A stretch of 64,000 nt of DNA from Roseomonas sp. E05 (GTDB taxonomy: Bacteria; Pseudomonadota; Alphaproteobacteria; Acetobacterales; Acetobacteraceae): NCBI RefSeq assembly GCF_030063475.1, contig NZ_JASIRT010000001.1, positions 1 to 64,000 on the forward strand, read 5' to 3'. The position numbers and the translations under genes were made by a program. Under the pieces are notes generated by a model. The model searched no databases, was not told where the DNA came from, and saw only the letters and a program-made list of their open reading frames with translations. Position 1 is the stretch's first letter. Each line of letters begins with the position of its first letter. Of this stretch, positions 60,195-64,000 are shown piece after piece.

Positions 60195-61724
60195 ATGCCC
60201 CGTCCCAAGCCCGTGATGCTCGTCATCCTCGATGGCTGGGGCTGGCGCGAGGAGGAGGCCGACAACGCCGTCCGCCAGGCCCGCACGCCGAATTTCGGCC
60301 GGCTCTGGGCCGAGTGCCCGCACAGCTTCCTGCACACCTGCGGCGAGGATGTCGGCCTGCCCGAGGGGCAGATGGGCAATTCCGAGGTGGGCCACCTCAA
60401 TCTCGGCGCCGGCCGCGTCGTGATGCAGGACCTGCCGCGCATCGGCAAGGCGGTGCGGGACGGCTCCATCGCCAGCCTGCCAGCGGTGACCGGGCTGATC
60501 GACAGGCTGAAGGCGAGCGGCGGCACGCTGCACCTGATGGGCCTGCTCTCGCCGGGCGGCGTGCACAGCCATCAGGACCACGGCCTCGCGCTGGCAAAAG
60601 TCTTCGCCGAGGCCGGCATCCCCGTCGCCGTGCACGCCTGGACCGACGGCCGCGACACCCCGCCCGAGGCCAGCCCCGGTTATCTGGCGAATTTCGAGCC
60701 GGAGCTGCCGCAGGGCGCGCGCATCGCCACCGTCATCGGCCGCTACTTCGCCATGGACCGCGACAAGCGCTGGGAGCGCGTGCGCCAGGCCTATGACGCC
60801 ATGGTGGAGGCGAAGGGCGGGCATGCCGACAGCGCCGCCGCCGCCATCGAGGCCGCGCACAAGGCCGGCAGGACCGACGAGTTCATTCCCGCCACCGTCA
60901 TCGGCGACTATGCCGGCATGCGCGACGGCGACGGCCTGCTCTGCTTCAACTTCCGCGCCGACCGTGTGCGGCAGATCCTCGCCGCCCTGCTCGACCCCGG
61001 CTTCGACGGCTTCACCCCGCCGCGCCGCCCGCGCTTCGCCGGCGCCGCCGGCATGACGGAATACTCCACCGAGCTGAACGCGCATCTCACCGCGCTGTTC
61101 GGCGCGGAAACGATGAAGGACATCCTCGGCGCCGTGGTCTCCGCCGCCGGGCTGAAGCAGCTCCGCATGGCCGAGACGGAGAAGTACCCGCACGTCACCT
61201 ACTTCCTGAACGGCGGCGAGGAGACCCCCTTCCCCGGCGAGGAGCGCATCATGGTGCCCTCCCCCAAGGTCGCCACCTACGACCTGCAGCCCGAGATGTC
61301 CGCCCCCGAGCTGACCGAGAAGGCGGTGGCGGCGATCGGCACCGGCAAGTTCGACATGATCGTGCTGAACTTCGCCAATGCCGACATGGTCGGCCATACC
61401 GGCAGCCTGCCCGCCGCCATCAAGGCCTGCGAGGCGGTGGACACCGGCCTGGGCCGCATCGCCGAGGCGGTGCGGGCGCAGGGCGGCGCGCTGATCGTTA
61501 CCGCCGACCACGGCAATGCCGAGCTGATGAAGGACCCGGTGACCGGCGGTCCGCATACCGCCCACACCACCAACCCGGTGCCGGTCCTGCTGATGGGCGG
61601 CCCGCAGGGGGCGGCGCTGCAGGAAGGCCGGCTGGCCGACGTGGCGCCCACCCTGCTGGCGCTGCTGGGCCTGGAGCAGCCCGCCGCGATGACCGGGCGG
61701 AGCCTGCTGCGGAAGGGCGACTGA
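60195..61724 (+). CDS. gpmI: 2,3-bisphosphoglycerate-independent phosphoglycerate mutase
   Basis: A 509-residue glycolytic enzyme of the alkaline-phosphatase superfamily. VMLVILDGWGWREEEADNAVRQARTPNF holds the first metal Asp. MGNSEVGHLNLGAGRVV carries the catalytic Ser, and VTADHGNAELMKD and HTAHTTNPVPVLL the metal ligands. GGAG 7 nt before ATG 60195 decides the start. It overlaps the envC start by one base (TGATG). The gpmI-envC-ctpA order is typical of alphaproteobacteria. Confidence 0.97.
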   Translation: MPRPKPVMLVILDGWGWREEEADNAVRQARTPNFGRLWAECPHSFLHTCGEDVGLPEGQMGNSEVGHLNLGAGRVVMQDLPRIGKAVRDGSIASLPAVTGLIDRLKASGGTLHLMGLLSPGGVHSHQDHGLALAKVFAEAGIPVAVHAWTDGRDTPPEASPGYLANFEPELPQGARIATVIGRYFAMDRDKRWERVRQAYDAMVEAKGGHADSAAAAIEAAHKAGRTDEFIPATVIGDYAGMRDGDGLLCFNFRADRVRQILAALLDPGFDGFTPPRRPRFAGAAGMTEYSTELNAHLTALFGAETMKDILGAVVSAAGLKQLRMAETEKYPHVTYFLNGGEETPFPGEERIMVPSPKVATYDLQPEMSAPELTEKAVAAIGTGKFDMIVLNFANADMVGHTGSLPAAIKACEAVDTGLGRIAEAVRAQGGALIVTADHGNAELMKDPVTGGPHTAHTTNPVPVLLMGGPQGAALQEGRLADVAPTLLALLGLEQPAAMTGRSLLRKGD

Positions 61725-63016
61725 TGCCGCCCTGGCGGCCGCGCCGCTGCGTCGCGCGCGCCGCCCAGCCCCCTGCCCTGCGGCCCTGGGCCTTGCTGGC
61801 ACTGCTGGCACTGCTGCTGCCGCTCGCCCAGGCACCGGCGCTGGGCGAGGCGCCGCCGCCCACCCGCCGCTCGCTGCGGGAGGCGGAGGTGGCCGCCCGC
61901 GCCGCGAAGGAAGCCGCCGCCGAGGCGGAGCGCGCCGCGCATGAGGCCGCCCGGACCGAGGAGCAGCTGGCCGAGCAGCGCGCCGCCGCCGGCCGCCGCG
62001 CCGTGGCCGCCGATGCCGCCGCCGATGCCGCCGCCAGGCGGGCCAAGGAGGCGGCCGCCATCCGCGATGCGGCGCTGGTGGATCTCGGCCGTCGCGCGGA
62101 GGCCATGGCGCCGCTGCTGCCATTGATGCGCCGCTTGCAGCAATGGCCGTCCGAGACCCTGCTGGCCGTGCCGGGCGACCCGGAGACGACGCTGCGCGGC
62201 GTGCTGGTGCTGCGCAGCCTGATGCGCCATCTCTCGGCGGAAGCCGAGGCGCTGCGCCAGGCCCAGGCGGTCGCCGCCGAGGCCACCCGCCGGGCCGAGG
62301 CCGAGGCGGCGGAGCTGGACCAGGCGCGGGCCGAGGTGCGGGCCGCCGCCGCCGCCGTGGAGGCCTCCCTGGCCGAGGCCCGCAGCCGCCACACCGCCCT
62401 GGAGCAGGAGCGCATGGCGGCTGCGCAGCAGGCCGCCTCCACCGCCGCCCATGCCTCCGACCTGCGCGACATGCTGGAGCGGCTGGAGCAGGCGCGCGCC
62501 AAGGCGGAAGCCGAGGCGAAGGTGCGGGCCGAGCGCGAGGCGGAGGCCGCCGCGGCACGGACCCAGGCGGCGCGCGGGCAGACGGAGGCGGAGCCTCGGC
62601 AGCGGGCCAGCATCGCCCCCGTGGTGCCGGTGCCGCAGGGCGGCCGGGCGGTGCCCGTGGCCGGCCGCATCGCCCGCGACTTCGGCGACAGCGGCGCCGG
62701 CGGACCGGCGCGCGGCCTGACCTATGCGGCGCCGCCCGGCGCGCGGGTGGTCAGCCCCTGCGGCGGCAGCATCGCCTTCGCCGGTCCCTTCCGCTCCTAC
62801 GGCCAGCTGTTGATTGTGGATTGCGGCCGAGGGTACCATTTCGTCCTGGCCGGCCTGGAGCGGCTGGATGCGGAGCTGGGCGCACGGGTGCTGGCCGGCG
62901 AGGCCGTCGGGCAGTTGGGCGACGGAGGAGAGAATGGCCGCGCCGCACTCTATGTGGAGTTGCGCCGCGACGGGAAGCCGGTCGATCCGAAGGGCTGGTT
63001 CCGGGTCAGGAGCTGA
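61724..63016 (+). CDS. murein hydrolase activator EnvC family protein
   Basis: A 430-residue protein. A signal region (PWALLALLALLLPLAQAPALG) is followed by an Ala/Glu-rich coiled coil of about 230 residues, then a LytM-fold domain. The zinc residues are lost: HxGxD is replaced by RGLTYAAPPG, and the HxH by LYVELRRDG. It is therefore a non-catalytic EnvC-type activator of amidases at the septum. It is translationally coupled to gpmI, and ctpA follows. Confidence 0.9.
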   Translation: MPPWRPRRCVARAAQPPALRPWALLALLALLLPLAQAPALGEAPPPTRRSLREAEVAARAAKEAAAEAERAAHEAARTEEQLAEQRAAAGRRAVAADAAADAAARRAKEAAAIRDAALVDLGRRAEAMAPLLPLMRRLQQWPSETLLAVPGDPETTLRGVLVLRSLMRHLSAEAEALRQAQAVAAEATRRAEAEAAELDQARAEVRAAAAAVEASLAEARSRHTALEQERMAAAQQAASTAAHASDLRDMLERLEQARAKAEAEAKVRAEREAEAAAARTQAARGQTEAEPRQRASIAPVVPVPQGGRAVPVAGRIARDFGDSGAGGPARGLTYAAPPGARVVSPCGGSIAFAGPFRSYGQLLIVDCGRGYHFVLAGLERLDAELGARVLAGEAVGQLGDGGENGRAALYVELRRDGKPVDPKGWFRVRS

Positions 63017-63160
63017 CTCGGGCCCGGGGTTAGGGGCCAGGGTGAATTGTCGAAAAAGGTTTCAGCTTGCCCCTTCCGCCCGAAAAGGCTCTAGGGTGCC
63101 ATCGGAAGCGGCGGGCCTTGCCGCTGCGAAAGGATAGCTGACCGAATGAGAGGTCGCCGC

Positions 63161-64000
63161 ATGAAGTCTGGAATGCGCATGGCGGGCGTGGTCGGGGCCG
63201 CGTTCCTTGCCGGCACGGTGCTGGGCCCGGTGGTCATGCCGCCGGTGGTCTCCGCCGTCGCCCAGGAAACCGGCAAGAACGCCGAGACCTACCGCCTGCT
63301 CGACCTGTTTGCTGACGTGTTCGGGCGCGTGCGGAACGAGTATGTCGAGCCGGTCAACGACCGGGACGCGATCGAGAACGCGATCAACGGCATGCTGCAG
63401 GGGCTCGACCCGCACAGCAGCTACATGAACGCCCGCTCCTTCCGCGACATGCAGGTGCAGACCCGCGGCGAGTTCGGCGGCCTCGGCATCGAGGTCAGCC
63501 AGGAAGGCGGCTACGTGAAGGTGATCAGCCCGATCGACGACACCCCCGCGGCGCGGGCGGGCGTCAAGCCGGGCGACCTCATCACCCACCTCAACGGCAA
63601 GTCCGTGCAGGGCCTCACCCTGCAGGAGGCGGTCGAGCAGATGCGCGGCGAGCGCGGCAGCAGCATCAAGCTGACCATCCGCCGCCCGGGCGCCGATACG
63701 CCGATCGAGCTGTCCCTGACCCGCGACGTGATCCGGCCGCAGGTGGCGCGCTTCCGCCTGGAGGGGAACGATGTCGGCTATGTCCGCCTCGCCTCCTTCA
63801 ACGACCAGACCGAGAACGCGCTGCGCAACGCCGTCAGCACCATGCGCAAGCAGGCCGGCGGCACCCTCAAGGGCCTGATCCTCGACCTGCGCAACAACCC
63901 GGGCGGGCTGCTCGACCAGGCCGTGCAGGTCTCGGACGACTTCCTGGAGCAGGGCGAGATCGTCTCCACCCGCGCCCGGCGTCCGGATGACTCGCAGCGC
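63161..64000 (+). CDS. ctpA: carboxy-terminal processing peptidase (S41), cut by window edge
   Basis: The frame runs open for 280 codons to the edge. A signal region (GVVGAAFLAGTVLGPVVMPPVVSAVAQ) is followed by RLLDLFADVFGRVRNEYVEPV and the LDPHSSYMNARSFRDMQVQT segment. A PDZ domain (FGGLGIEVSQEGGYVKVISPIDDTPA) comes next. The start of the protease fold (GYVRLASFNDQT, LILDLRNNPGGLLDQAV) is present, but the catalytic Ser/Lys lie beyond the window. GAGAGG sits 7 nt before ATG 63161. It is a periplasmic protease acting on lipoproteins or murein hydrolases. Confidence 0.95.
   Translation, partial: MKSGMRMAGVVGAAFLAGTVLGPVVMPPVVSAVAQETGKNAETYRLLDLFADVFGRVRNEYVEPVNDRDAIENAINGMLQGLDPHSSYMNARSFRDMQVQTRGEFGGLGIEVSQEGGYVKVISPIDDTPAARAGVKPGDLITHLNGKSVQGLTLQEAVEQMRGERGSSIKLTIRRPGADTPIELSLTRDVIRPQVARFRLEGNDVGYVRLASFNDQTENALRNAVSTMRKQAGGTLKGLILDLRNNPGGLLDQAVQVSDDFLEQGEIVSTRARRPDDSQR

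Overview
The window is GC-rich (about 70 %) chromosomal DNA of an alphaproteobacterium. It most resembles the Acetobacteraceae, of Roseomonas type. The lineage call is inference from gene content: a Suv3-like helicase - S4 protein - FdxA - CarD block, a short-form Psd next to PssA, an FlbT/FlaF pair, a gpmI - envC - ctpA block, and many orphan periplasmic binding proteins of the tripartite tricarboxylate (Bug) type. No rRNA, CRISPR array or complete prophage was seen. The only RNA gene is a tRNA-Pro. The only insertion sequence is the tail of an IS5-type transposase at the left edge.

Layout. 1-3.1 kb: IS remnant, MFS transporter and a chemotaxis receptor on the minus strand. 3.2-7.7 kb: plus-strand helicase, S4 protein, ferredoxin and CarD, closed by a perfect hairpin shared with the minus-strand Bax-inhibitor gene. 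8.6-13.7 kb: deaminase, a YbbA/YbbP-like ABC exporter, and the divergent tesA-thpR pair. 13.8-18.4 kb: copper-related secreted proteins, sirtuin plus UDG-like protein, zincin, MscL, lipoprotein and CBS protein. 18.5-22.6 kb: Tat-type serine protease, pssA/psd, two cytochromes and tRNA-Pro. 22.7-26.3 kb: TorF-type porin, DUF2842, apt, a divergent binding protein and flaF/flbT. 27-31.2 kb: fhs, Bug receptor, OmpW and an unknown membrane protein. 31.3-34.9 kb: a four-gene Mla-type lipid-transport operon. 34.9-41.5 kb: amine oxidase, YccF, a BisC-type molybdoenzyme, patatin and a Bug receptor. 41.6-46.5 kb: a heme oxygenase / bacteriophytochrome operon facing a GGDEF-EAL protein. 46.6-54.1 kb: purD, small secreted proteins, xseA, an M23 peptidase, an LpxL-like acyltransferase and a Tim44-domain protein. 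54.4-57.1 kb: two orphan binding proteins. 57.8-60.1 kb: a GH26-like enzyme with duplicated RTX modules. 60.2-64 kb: gpmI, envC and a truncated ctpA.

Most genes are housekeeping or envelope functions in short, tightly packed operons; several pairs overlap by ATGA, GTGA or TGATG junctions. The less ordinary features are these: (i) a 106-bp double-hairpin repeat whose edge supplies the TAG stop codon of its neighbour at all three sites seen; (ii) a second hairpin repeat family sitting just after stop codons; (iii) a secreted glycosidase carrying a 625-bp, nearly identical internal duplication; (iv) a complete light-sensing operon (biliverdin synthesis plus HWE-kinase phytochrome fused to a receiver) next to a c-di-GMP enzyme with a GGNEF site; and (v) an FlbT/FlaF flagellin-control pair without flagellin genes. 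I found no clear candidate for a wholly new multi-gene system. The strongest novelty leads are the repeat families and the RTX duplication.
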